A stretch of 64,000 nt of DNA from Apostichopus japonicus (taxonomy: Eukaryota > Echinodermata > Holothuroidea > Aspidochirotida > Stichopodidae): NCBI RefSeq assembly GCF_037975245.1, contig NC_092566.1:13199001-13263000 (forward strand), written 5' to 3'. Of this stretch, positions 14,101 to 26,511 are shown in pieces. The notes under the pieces were generated by a model. That model worked only from the letters and a program-made list of their open reading frames with translations. It did not search any database and was not told the origin of the DNA. Positions within the stretch are counted from its first letter, which is position 1, and each line of letters begins with the position of its first letter. Made by a program: the position numbers and the translations under genes.

Positions 14101-14830
14101 CTGGTAGAATGAGATTGATGTAGCTGGTAGAATGTGATCGATGTAGCTGGTAGAATGAGATTGATGTAGCTAATAGAATGAGATCAAATATTTTGTAGAA
14201 TGAGATCGATGTAGCTGGTAGAATGAGATCGATGTAGCTGGTAGAATGAGATCGATGTAGCTGGTAGAATGAGATTGATGTAGCTGTTAGAATGTGATCG
14301 ATGTAGCTGGTAGAATGAGATCGATGTAGCTGGTAGAATGAGATCGATGTAGCTGGTAGAATGAGATCGATGTAGCTGGTAGAATGAGATCGATGTAGCT
14401 GGTAGAATGAGATCGATGTAGCTGGTAGAATGAGATCGATGTAGCTAATAGAATGAGTTCGGTGTAGCTAATAGAATGAGATCAAATATTTTGTATAATG
14501 AGATCAATGTAACTGGTAGAATGAGATCAATGTAGCTGGCAGAATGAGATCGATGTAGCTGGTAGAATGAGATTGATGTAGCTGGTAGAATGAGATTGAT
14601 GTAGCTGGTAGAATGAGATCGATGTAGCTACAGTAGTAGATCGCTTTAGCTGGTAGAATGTGATTTAGTTAAGATGTAGAAAATTATCAAAATACTTGAT
14701 TAACTCAGGTTAATTAATGTAATTGATGGAATCCGAATACTTTAGGTGATATGATCAGTTTGTGATATATAATCTCATGTACGTAGCTTATAGAATCTGC
14801 TCAATGTAACTGTTAAGGTACTTTACATGT
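8130..14830. repeat. Large 23-bp satellite array with higher-order structure
   Basis: The regular core runs from about 8420 to 14660. The basic unit is 23 bp, of the form GATCGATGTAGCTGGTAG plus AATGA. Variants include GATTGATG, GATCGGTG, CTGATAG and CTGTTAG. A 22-bp variant of the form GATCAAATATTTTGTAG plus AATGA recurs about 46 times, usually every 110-150 bp, so blocks of four to six units form a higher-order repeat. A block of about 2.28 kb at 9361-11636 recurs nearly unchanged at 11703-13978, offset 2,342 bp. Units decay into recognisable but degenerate copies at 8130-8420 and 14640-14830. The minus strand shows open frames up to 236 codons because the unit lacks stops in all three phases; I do not regard these as genes. 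Confidence 0.95.
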
Positions 14831-17800
14831 ATGTGAGATGTATTTTGGAATACTCCATCTGGAGGGAGTGAAGTGACCTTCCAAAAGATCATTTTAACAA
14901 CTTGAAATTAACTGCATGATTGAGGATAGTAAAGAGTATCTTGCATATATATAGTTCTCAGGATATTTTGCATGAGTCACTCTTTATAAAGTGTGCTGTC
15001 CATCCTCTCCATAAACACTGTAAGAGATCTGCGATAGTACGAATAACTGAAACTAGTAAATACCTGCGCCATTCATATCTCAGCTCACGCCTCTTCTTTG
15101 ATTACAAGAGCCGTGAAATCCGTATGTAGGTGCAATATAAACTTGGCGAGGTTCTGGTCACTAGCGGCTTGATTTCATGAATGCTACCTAATCAGCTTGT
15201 CGCTTGACTGTGATCTCTACAAACACAAAATGAGGTCACCGTGCTGTGAGTGCGCAGTGCACGTGTGAGTTCCCCTTTTCCTTGATTTAGAATCACAGTG
15301 TGGTGTTATTTGTTGGTCAAAGAACTCTGAGTCGCAACTGTCTTTTACTGCGTATGTGAACAGCAACTGTATTACCAGCCGAGTTGTGAGCCTGTTGGTC
15401 TGTGATTGGACAATATGTTTCTTATCATAGTACACAACTCGTGTCTATTGTAATATATTATCAATTAAATACTCTTAAAGTAAAGGTTCAGCCCGTTAAT
15501 TTATGTAAACAAAAAGGTGGAATGTGGGTTTTGTAATTTTACAGACCCTTCAGAAATGTAACTTGGGGTCCTGACAGAGGGTACTCAATAAATCATGCAT
15601 CATTGCTTAATGTTTTCATATTTGACAAATTTTATGCATCCTAATTCCTAAACAAGTTGCTTACAAATATATTTACTGTAACTGCAGTGGGTTCATTGTC
15701 TAAATTATCCCTTGCATAAATATGGATGCAGATCTCTGTACTATAACAGTTAACTTGCTGAGGCATATCTGGTTGGGACAGTGGAAAATGTACAGTTTGA
15801 CTCAAATGTGAGCACTTTTGTAATAAGTGAGTAGTGATATTAAAATAGTTGTGCAATCTCGCAGTAATTAATTTGATAAAGAATGAAGAGATTGCTTTCC
15901 TCTTATCCAGTTTTTATTCAGGGAAGGTTGACCTTGCAGAGGTTTGGCAGGTGACAAATGTTTAAGGTTACACAATATATTTATAAGGAGGTTTTGCAAA
16001 TCCTTTGTCTCATTCGATTAATCATGGTCATCAAAGATAGTACAATCCTGAAAATAGACATAGAAATGTTAAAGAAATTAAATGGGAAAAAATATATGAT
16101 TTAGTATTGTACAGTAAGTGTTGGGTAAAAGTTGAGCCTACCAGTTCTAGTTTACAGAGAAGATGGGATGGATGATGTTGATGATTACAGCTAGTCTGTG
16201 CTCCTAGAATAACCTCAGAAGCATTCTTCAGGGCAAACTCCATCTGTCCCTGACCTTTTTGCAGAGTTTGGCACAGTACCACTATACTGTTGCCAAGAGG
16301 GGTAGGTATTCTTTATTTGGTTGCTTTTGTGTCATATGGTTGGGTGTTGATACAGCTGTATATTACTGTATGATGGTAGTCCCATGGGTGTGCTTTTAGT
16401 CCAGAGCAGCAGGGTTACTGTGGATAATATTTGACTTGACCATGACTGCTGGTAAACTGTCACAGTTTCTACTTTTCTTGTACAGTATAGGTATTTACCA
16501 TGTAGATGATCATCCTGTGTTTGTGTTATATAATCTATATGATGTTTGGCATGTGGAACTTAGTTGACTATATAGCGTACAGTAGTGGCATATAACTACT
16601 GGTTTACTAGAGATTACTCTTTGTATGTAGAACTAACCATTTCAGCTGAGAAGCACCGAAATCAAGAAGAAATGTAATCAAATCAACTCACTTATTTCAC
16701 CTTTGTAAAATAGAAGGGTAATAGGCCTCTTGGTGTCGTCGAAGAAGCAACATGGACAAACAAAATCATGAGAGAGAGAGAGAAAAAAGCATTTTTTCAA
16801 AGACTTTCTGAGGCAAATAGCTACAAGTATGTAAAATAACCAGGCGCCATGTTGTAGGCTAATGGTTTGCTTAATTTACTACATGAATGCTCTCTAATAG
16901 CACCAACTGTGTGAATTAACACATCTTTCAGGTATTGACTTTTTCATACCTCTGCCACAAGTTTTAGACAGTTGTTAGACTGTAAGAGCAATGCATCTTG
17001 CATTGACTGTTAAAACAAAATTTTGTCACAGGTATGGTTCTTGAGATTTGGCCCTATGATGACCTCAATTGACCTTTGTTGGGTACTGTATGAAATCACT
17101 GGATTAAAATCTAGTACAGTAGTTACTCTTCTTCAAGAGAGATTGTATACAAGCTATGAGGTCACACACATACCAACACGCAGGTTACTTGCATAGGTTA
17201 CTTGCCTGCTATCATGCAACTGCAAGTAACAATTACAATGAAGACAAAAGGAGAGAAAGAAAAGCAGGCATTGAGCATGGATTCGTTATTACCACTACAG
17301 GACCCTTTGTAATACTGGAGGAGAAGGAGGAGGAGGAGGAACTTGGCAGAACATGTGCAGGTCACAAATTAGAAATCTCCTTAGGGGATGACCAAGAATG
17401 CCAACAACAGATAGAGATCAGGAGGGAAGACTAGATCTGATTGATTTAATTGATATGATAACATCTTCAACATGATTGGCTTGTTTGATCAAAGTAGTTT
17501 CACAACAACGCCATGTGTTAGTGAAACATTAGACTGTTACAAGTGTAACTTGTGTTAATCTAAACTTTGAAAAACAAAGAAGGAAAAAATTCACTCCTTA
17601 GGTAGCATAGAGGAGTGATTGGCTGTTTTGTAGGTGGGATATGTTCATTGGTACAGATGAGAAAAAAGAGATAAATACTTAACTGTCTGAGAATGGGATA
17701 GGGGGCAGGAGGTTATGGACTTATGTTATACAGGAAAGGAATTTATAGCAATGCTCATGGGAGGGGCTGGGTATTAATATCTGTGGTGTACTCAGGAGAC

Positions 17801-18413
17801 TATATATGGAGAGATAAACAGTAAATTATGTATACAACAAAGAATTAAGAAGACTACAAGATATTGTCTCTCCTCTTGTATTTCAGCTCTGATGATTGAT
17901 GACAATATCAGGTAGCCTGGATAATCTGTTAAAACTTACAATATATCTTACAAAAGGCAACAACAAGTCTTGAAATTTCTTTGAACTTAAGGATTAATTT
18001 TAAGGGCAGCCCTTTATGAATTTTTAAATTAATTCCTAGATTCAATAATCAATATTTCATTAATCCTATGCCCCATTAGCAACTTGGAAAACTTTCAAAT
18101 TTTTACTGTCACTTTGTTATTCACAGGCCTATGAAACTCCACTAGTCAAGAAAAAGAAGTGCTTTGTTTTAGTACTGCATAGCATCTTTAAGATTGATCA
18201 ACTCAATTATTTGGCAAGTAACTTTGACAGGTAACTAACTTGCTCACTAAAGTATATCTGTGGATGCGGCCACATTGCTGCAAATAAGCGCCTCATATTG
18301 TTGCTGGTTTCAGTGAATACACAAAGTTCAAGTGTAACAAACCTAACATACGAAGACATGTATATATTTGCATCAATTTTTTTATTGAAAATTTCACAGA
18401 AAATTAAACTTGT
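14831..18413. other. Noncoding stretch, no gene recognised
   Basis: No supported exon on either strand. A patch at about 15000-15460 is locally richer in CpG than its surroundings. It contains a CACGTG E-box near 15260 and a CCAAT-type GATTGGACAAT near 15405, but no transcript structure can be tied to it. The A/G-rich open frame at 17156-17434 includes a GAGGAG microsatellite-like run and shows no domain. Confidence 0.5.
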
Positions 18414-18706
18414 GTGACACCACAGAGAAATGCCAGCCATGTCATATGTGATGGATACCTATCTCACACTATGTCACTTATACCATTAGATTGGACAAGT
18501 GACAACCTTGGGTATATATTTATAAATATATATAAAAATATATATAAAAAATATATAAAAATATAAATATATAAAAAAAATATATTACAAAAACATAAAT
18601 ATATGACACTACAGAGAAATGCCAGTAATGTCATATGTGATGGATACCTATCTCACACTATGTAACTTATACCATTAGATTGGACAAGTGACAGCCTTTG
18701 GTATAA
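18414..18706. repeat. Direct duplication of about 103 bp flanking an AT-rich tract
   Basis: Positions 18414-18516 and 18604-18706 are near-identical direct copies, starting TGACACCACAGAGAAATGCC and TGACACTACAGAGAAATGCC. They are separated by about 87 bp of ATATAAAAATATATAAA-type sequence. A local tandem duplication of a 190-bp unit (103-bp block plus AT tract) explains it. The copies differ by a few substitutions, so the event is not brand new. Confidence 0.85.
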
Positions 18707-21700
18707 ATAATATAATAATAATATAATATGCTCAGGTTGGTATTTAGAACTCTGTTTTGTTTATACAAACTTGACAGTCATGGTGTATTGTTGATATGTA
18801 CAGTATGTTTGTTGTAAACAGACTCATATTTTGTCTTGTTTTTTACTGCAGTATGTACAACTGACCACCAGGCATATGAACTTATGAATTAAAAGGTGTA
18901 TATAGCTGGCTGCAGTCTAGTATCAATTGGACTGAGTCTACTTCATATAGGCCTTTGTACATTAGCATATGTCCTACTTCACATCATTATAACTTGCTAC
19001 ACTTTAAAGATTCCCAGTCCACACTACTCCTTCCTTCCCCCCCCCCCACCCACCCATCCCCAATTGTCACGACCCCTGCATCATCATAACTTGACAAATT
19101 AAAACCATTCACTGAAAAGTTAGTTAGCAATGATGCATTTTCATGATTAATGGGACTTTTTTCCTGAGAAGCTTTAGATTGCACATACCGAGATGGAGAC
19201 ATTCAGTATGTAAGCATGTTTTGACAAGGATCAGTCCATAATTGATTACTGTAAATGTTATCTCTGATTGTAAGAACAAACATTTTAATAGAAAGTTGTT
19301 ATTGGGGGCAGTCATTTAAACAACTTTGCATTCAAAAGCCAGCCGCCTTTCCTTTATTTGTCAGTAGATACACATAATCTATTGCAGCAACGCTTTCTTG
19401 GTCTATACCTAGGGGAAACAAAAACTCTCAACTTTTGAAATTTTTGTACAAAAAAATATAATAAGTGTTACCTTACCTGGTTTTATTCACAGTAGCTGTT
19501 TCAGTATGCAAAAATATGTTCTTACGAATGCATTTTCTTGAGACTTTGAAGCTTTTGGTTATCTCATCTGAAATGCAATGCTGTTCCAATTAGCATTTTA
19601 TATTAATAGTGAGTCATTCTTATTAATTTCATCATTTGTCCATCACATTTCACCTAACGAAGAGATTGAGCGTCATTCTGGATCCACATTTCATATTTTG
19701 ACGGCTTTTCATTCCAATTAGCGGATGAGATGTATTAGCTCCTCAGAGGACGTTGACAGCTTTAATGTTTCTCCGGCTTGCTTAAAGAGTTGCTTTTGTC
19801 ATGCCAGTTCTTTTAGATTTTCAATCCTTTCAGGTGTTCAGGTGTGGTTCCATTAAAATATTCTGAATGAAGGATGCTCCTTAAATTTAGTCTCGGTTTC
19901 TTTTCAATCAGTTCATGCCCAAGTCACCGTTGTGGCATATGTTTCAGTAAGGTTGCCTGGTCTAACTGTTGAAGAGGTGGTGTTGTTACTGGTGTACAAC
20001 CATGAAAGTTTTTTACATGGTTTCAAAATTTGTAAAAATCAAAAAAGGTTACAAAGTTTATTAAAATTTATATCGCCTAACATTTGATCCCTTTAGGATC
20101 TTCACATGAGAAAGGTTTCATAATTTTAATGGAACTGTGAAACCCATGTGAAACTGTGTCACAAACATATAATCCATATATTGCATCTTATATAAGTAGG
20201 TTCATCTGATAAGTTTACAAGTCAATTATTTTGAAGGAACTGATTTTATGATTAACAGATAACCTACGCTGCTAGATTTATATTTGGTAAACAAAACCAA
20301 ATCTTTCTGTACTTACTGCAGGGAATTGAATTTTTTTTTAAAGCTTAATTATTTTTTAATGCTACTGTGTATCAAATAATTTAAATATAGGCCAACCTTT
20401 CATGAGTCATCCATTTGGACAAGAATGTTACATTGAAGTTTTGAACTTTCACTAGATTTGCCTGAAAGTAATCAGCAGAATGATTGTACTTATTCGAAAG
20501 AGTATTAAATATGGGAACAACAATTACCTTACATAAAATTAGAAAACAAAACAAATATGGAGTCTTTTGTGAGGTCAGTTTACTTTATATGTTATATAAA
20601 AGCTGTAATTCAGTTGTGTTCTTTAAAGCTTGTAAATTTATAATACAAATCAGCTACTCCAATGTGGCATTTGTAAGGTTCATAGCCAGTAGAGTAAAAC
20701 CCACAAACTTGTCATTGCTGATGTAAACTTAAATGATGTTTAGTTTATTTTTCCATTAAGACAAGAACATACATCTACTTACTGACTAGTAAATTGAGAA
20801 TCAAGAAAAATGTTGTTGAAGTGTTTGGTGCATACATTGCTGTTGAGGTTATGAAAAGTTTACCAATATCCCTGACATTACATTTTGTTATAGCACACTC
20901 ACTGGAAGGGCTCTTAACACCTACCTGCAATGTGTTTTTATGGACCACAAGTAAATCCTAGCTACGCAATAAACATATGTTGCTCTTCTACAAAAAATAA
21001 CTCTTCCATTAAACAAAGGATGAAAGCAAGCAACTTAGCATACAGGTGGCTCTTTTAATCTAAGGACAAAACAAATGTTTATTACTTCAAAGCCTTCAAA
21101 CATAGATCGAGCTATAATGCTACAGTGTGTATGATTGATAGTGTAAGCAGAAGTGCGTGTAATTTGCAGATAACTTTGCGAGCACCGAAACCCTTTAAAG
21201 TTAAAGGTGGTCATACTGTGGTGATTGCATTACTTGTTGACTCACATAGTCAACATGTTAGTGCAAGTATTTAGGAAAGGTCTACTATAAAACAAAAGTC
21301 ACATGGGTTTATTTGTAGTTGTTTGCATTTGGTCATCAACTTTGAGTACATCTTACCAAGTATAACTCCAAATTGCAATTGATTAAAACAAGAAAAAAAC
21401 CAATAACAACTAAAAAACATAACCTTTTCAGATTTGTTGACGAAGTGAAAGTTAATGTGCAAGTAAGTTGCATATCCATTCAGTACTCAATATTTAGTCA
21501 CCTCAGTGTTTTCATAACAGTAAATATGAACTATTAAAATTGTGTAGGTTGCCATCATATTTTGACTGATTCTCAGTAGGTTTGAATAAGTTGCTTACCA
21601 TACTCAAAGTGCTGTTTTAATTTTTTGGTATTCAGTAATGCTTTGTCTGTTGCGGAGATCAAAGATATGAAAAGCTGGTTCTCTTTGACATAAACACCCA

Positions 21701-24390
21701 GAATTATCCCTATTATACATGCACAGTGATTATTATACTGATATATTTCAAAAGCCTTACTTCTTTTCTAGGACTGAAATAGTTTACTATACAGCAAACT
21801 CACTCTCGCCCCCACTCAGGGTGTTAATTTGTTTTAATTAAGAATGGAGTACAATCTCACTGTTCTCAGCATGTATAACTGATGACTGGAAATAACCTTC
21901 TCTCCAGCTTCATGAATAAAGAAGGCATTGTCCTGTGAAATTGGTCAAGGGGAGTATTTTTCCAAAAAAGTCTGCATTTTGGATGGACAGAAGTTCATTG
22001 TGGTTTTTAACTCATTGTGCACTTGAATTAATTCATTCTCATACATCACAAAGGGGGGAAAATAGTTCATTCACAGAATAGAGGAAATTGCAAGATAGAG
22101 ACCTATTGTCAATATGTGTGATCAGTTGTAATTTGTAAGCCTCTTTGTACCAGATGGCTGATTTACAAAAGGAGCGAGAAATAATCACAACTTTCTGTTG
22201 TTGTAAATTGTTCAGAATCTGCTAATTTAGCATGTAGATAATATCTCTGTAGGATATAATAAGGTGATTGATAGCTTTGTCCCCTGGTCAGTGGAAGATT
22301 GATAATGAACAGGAGGGAGGTGACCAATTGAAGTTTTTTAATTATTTCTTGAGTTAAGGTTCAAGAAACTCCCAATATTAATGTATTTACTTACACGGGG
22401 AGAAAGTCGTCGCTGGGAAGGAATTCCACTGTGGGAAAAAAGGCTGGGACTTATGAATAAATCAATTGATATAACCTCAAGTTTAATGAACTTTATTCTG
22501 GCAAGAGACAAATTGGTCTGATCATCAAGAGTGATTTTACAGGAGCGTTGATTGATTATAAAAACACCTAGTTTATTGCAGTCTTGTCAATACCATGGCA
22601 AGCTGTAGAATTTATACCTGACTGCATGTGTGTTTATGCTTGGAGTGCAGGTGAAAGGTTCATTTGTGATTGTCAGATATGGAAATTAGCAGCCTAAAAT
22701 AAATGTACCTTTATTGAAATATATGTATCAATGAACAAAGAATTATTTTCCAAATATAGACAGTATGTGTGTGCATGTGTATGGGGTGTGCGAGTGTAGT
22801 ATTTTATTTCTATGGCTGTGAAATCCACAAGTTTTCATTTAGCGTATTGCAGAAAGTTTTGTATAAAAAAAAATTGATCTGTTTGATGACTTTGAAACAT
22901 TGTTATAAACAGCAGCATGTATGATACTGTCAAGTAATACAGTCTGGTGGAATGATGGGAGATACCTGGAAAGTTAGGATTAACTGCTCTTGATATTTAT
23001 GGGGGTATACAATATTCAATTGAGAATCAAGTCCAGGTGTGTGCAAATGTTTCAGATTGACTATGAGGGTTTATTTCACCCAGAGAGAGAGGTTAAATTA
23101 GCTTCTTTTATTGCACGTCAGGCCAACTTACTTTTACACATTCTTTTATTGCAGGTAGAATGTTTTCAAATTGTGAAACCTAATTTGTTGTGTACTCCCT
23201 TCTACCATGAGGTATATATAGGTTGATTTTAGTGGTTGCAGAATGTTAACCATGGTTCAAGGTTCACTGTTCTTGAAAAACTAGGTCACATAGAACACAT
23301 TAAAGTAGAATGTTTTCAGTGATTGATTGTTTCAGGTGGGATTGGGATATACTATGTGAACAGCCAGTGTTTGATAAGCTAGATGTTAATAATCTTTATC
23401 ATCATAACACCATGTTGTCTTATTGGTATGTTTTGTATTTGATGTGCTAGTGTCTATAAGAAACAAGGCTCAGTTAATTGACTCTGGAGGAAAAAGAATC
23501 TGATAGGAAATTTAAGGGTTCTTGAAACTGTAAGAACTGTAAGATAAACATCACGAGCAGCGGGTAGGACAAAATTAAACCATAAATGACTCTCCTTGTT
23601 TGTCAAATAATTTCATTGCATTTGAGTACTTTATCTAGAAGCCTTGCTATCATATCAGGGTTTGCCAACTTGTCCAAGTTAGGAGTTACATATATAGTCC
23701 CAAAAATTTAATTTGAGAATTTTGTGGTGAAAGTAAATATTAATTAAAGCCTGTTATCTGATGTCGGTCGGGTTAAGAATTCTCCCTTTAAAAGCTGCCG
23801 GTATAGATGCCGTGATGATAACACAAATTGACTTGCGCAGACTGCGGGGGAACAACTGTAATTCATGGCTGTTGTCACTTCGGACATCTTAATAATTAAT
23901 CAATTGCATAACATGACCTACTGTGAACATAAATTACCCTTTCCCTTAATTTCCTTGGCATCTTACAATCTTAACTAGTGCATACATATGATATAGTATA
24001 AATTTGTGAAACACCAAGAAACAAGAAGTATTAAATCTATCCTGGAAGTTGGATGTGTTTGTGACATTGTCAATGTTCAGTTAATGTGGTAGGTGTGTTG
24101 TATTCTGCATGGAAGGTCAGGTGTTGGGCATCATTAAGAGAGCATAGCACATGAAGCCAAGGGATCTTAGACAGTAAATAGGTTGTATATCATTTGATGA
24201 CATTATTATCCTGGTTGTTATCCTGCTGCCAGGCTCTGTATGCTGTGATTTATTAACCAAGTAGGAAGGACATCAAAATCATTCTTTTGTTGCCTCTACA
24301 CAAGTGCAGCTGCATTGACCCTGCAGTATGACAAAACATGGTTGTTAATTCTAAGAAGTGGTCTCTTTTTTTCTATACAGCTGTGTGTGT
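18707..24390. other. Noncoding stretch, no gene recognised
   Basis: AT-rich sequence with a C run at 19039-19060. Scattered open frames (maximum 80 codons) carry no recognisable domain and no flanking splice pattern that stands out. No tRNA, rRNA or conserved small RNA was recognised by eye. The stretch may be intergenic or intronic. Confidence 0.5.
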
Positions 24391-25670
24391 ATGGGCGGCC
24401 ATTTGCACAAAAAATACAATGATGAAACAAAATAAACGAGAAAGAAAATTGAAAAAGATGAAATATGCAAAATGACACAAACAAATGTGATACCAATGTA
24501 AAAATTGTGAAAGGCACATTTTAAAAGAGAAATAAAAATGAAAAGACAAACATGTAGCGAAACAAATCAAACACATGCAACCGAAAGATAAACAAGGAGC
24601 ACCGGGAAGACAAAATTGTTCCCTTGTCAGAACAAACAGATCAATGGCCGCCATACAAAATGAAGATGTATTGTAAGCAAAAGAACATTTGCACAAAATC
24701 CACGAAACGAACAAGTGCGCCACCATAAAAACGAAGATGTAACATAATCAAATGGACATTCGCATTAAATCAGAGAGAAAGTTCACACGAACGAGCGAAC
24801 GGCAATGAATTAACAGGATAGATGCCGCTGTTTGGTTCTCCTTGTTATATTACGAAATGTAGTTACCACATCTTGTATGCACCATAACTTGTATGCACGA
24901 TACTTCTGTCCAACTACGCTGCACCGTGCTTCACAAGGTCAGTGAACTGTGTGGGCTTATGTCACTTAACGTCGTGTTGTCATTGTGCCTTCAAAGGGAA
25001 TTTATACACCGGGCAGAATGCAGACGAGGGACACTGTCATACTATTATGATATACATGCCTTGTCACAGTGACCAAGTACATATGGGCCTTATGATATAA
25101 CGCTAAGATTGTAAGACACAAAATTTCTATGCAGCAAACTCGGGGCTCGAACTGCGCCATTGTGATGTGCTTAGGGCATTCCTAAAATTATCTATGAGGC
25201 GTGCTTATTATATCGCCCTCTGTTTGTTTTGATTTTACCGGCTGTTCGTTTTTACCCGCAGTTTGTTTTGATTCTGTCCCAATATTCAATTTGATTCTGT
25301 CCCAACGTTCGTTTTGATTCTGTCCCAAAGTTCGTTTTGATTTATGGGGGAAACTTTCAATCGTGGGGGCGATCTTTCAATTAGTTCCCACAGTCATTTC
25401 GTTTATCGATGGCTTGGTGTACTTTAATTTGGTTGTCTAGTCAGTTTCCTTTTGGTGCATCTTTTTCTTATTATTAGCTGTATGATCATGTTAATTTTCC
25501 CTCATTTTGGTCTGTTTATATGTTCTTTTCTTGTTTAGAATGTTTAATCTCTATATCCTTTCAGTCTATCTGTAATGCACTACATTCTTATTATTGTTCC
25601 TTTTCATCTTTGTTTTTGTCTGGTCGTCTCTTGTTTCATTGTTGTATTTTTTGCCCAAATGGCCGCCCAT
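24391..25670. mobile_element. Non-autonomous DNA transposon with 40-bp inverted ends
   Basis: The left end, ATGGGCGGCCATTTG then CAAAAAATACAA, at 24391-24430 matches the reverse complement of 25631-25670 at 36 of 40 positions. The flanks GTGTGTGT (24383-24390) and ATGTGTGT (25671-25678) could be an 8-bp target-site duplication, but they are simple sequence and weak evidence. The 1,280-bp interior has no transposase-like frame. It holds an A-rich left part with two roughly 87-bp related segments (about 24620-24780) and a block of short tandem units near 25221-25345. The superfamily cannot be assigned from the ends alone. Confidence 0.75.
25221..25345. repeat. Short tandem repeat inside the TIR element
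   Basis: About five imperfect units of the form GTTCGTTTTGATTCTGTCCC, roughly 22 bp each, lie in tandem, with the last ones most alike. They sit asymmetrically inside the inverted-repeat element, toward its right end. Subterminal tandem motifs are common in non-autonomous DNA transposons. Confidence 0.7.
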
Positions 25671-26437
25671 ATGTGTGTGGGTGCATGCTGGAAGGAAATA
25701 TAGATGAAAACGAAAAAGTTGAACCAAACAAAGTACTGGATTTGAAATCATTCAATGTAGATTGTGAAAGGTTATTTCTCATGAATGCTTCTTTTATTGT
25801 GTTGCTTCAGTCTTGTTTTGCTTCGACCAGTGAGTTGCCAGTGGGCACTCCATGCTTCAAACATGGGAAGTATTAACCTGATTTAATACCCTATGGGGGG
25901 CTCTGCAAAGCTTTTCTTTCTGTTCTGTTTTGGTCACATAACATCAAGGTTATCCCACAATTAACTTTAGCCACTGCTAAGCATAACTCTTGACATAGAT
26001 GGATCTAGCCATTTGGCAAACTGTCAATGTATACTTCTATGGAATATAAGATTACAGTGCAGAGCAATTCTCAGTTCATAACTGATGATTCATGTTACAC
26101 TACTTTAAAGAAAGGTGATTTATTTCCCACAGCTTTTGCAGTGTGGGGCAATAACATCATTATAATATTAACACAAATACATATCAAAGTAGACGTTCCT
26201 TGAATTACAAGGTACCAGCATGTGTGGTATTCCTACGTTGTGTAATCTTGTAGCAGTGATGTTAGTCTCACAGAAAGATCCCAGCAAAGGATCTTCAACC
26301 TTCATGATGGTTTCCTCTAATGTGTCATAGCAACTTAGCATCAAACCGCTATGATTATTTGGTATATATATAGATAGATGTAGATATATTTATATAGCTA
26401 TATATAGATATGGATATATGGATATGGATATATATAT

Positions 26438-26473
<36 letters not shown>

Positions 26474-26476
26474 ATA

Positions 26477-26511
<35 letters not shown>

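Noticed and set aside
8400-14660. Possible CRISPR-like array of regular repeats
   Set aside because: There are no unique spacers. Units abut directly and the window is clearly animal DNA with spliced genes.
24296-24726. Minus-strand Phe/Cys-rich open frames of 73 and 117 codons
   Set aside because: They lie in the A-rich left arm of the inverted-repeat element; an A-rich plus strand reads as Phe/Leu/Cys-rich on the minus strand. No transposase motif.
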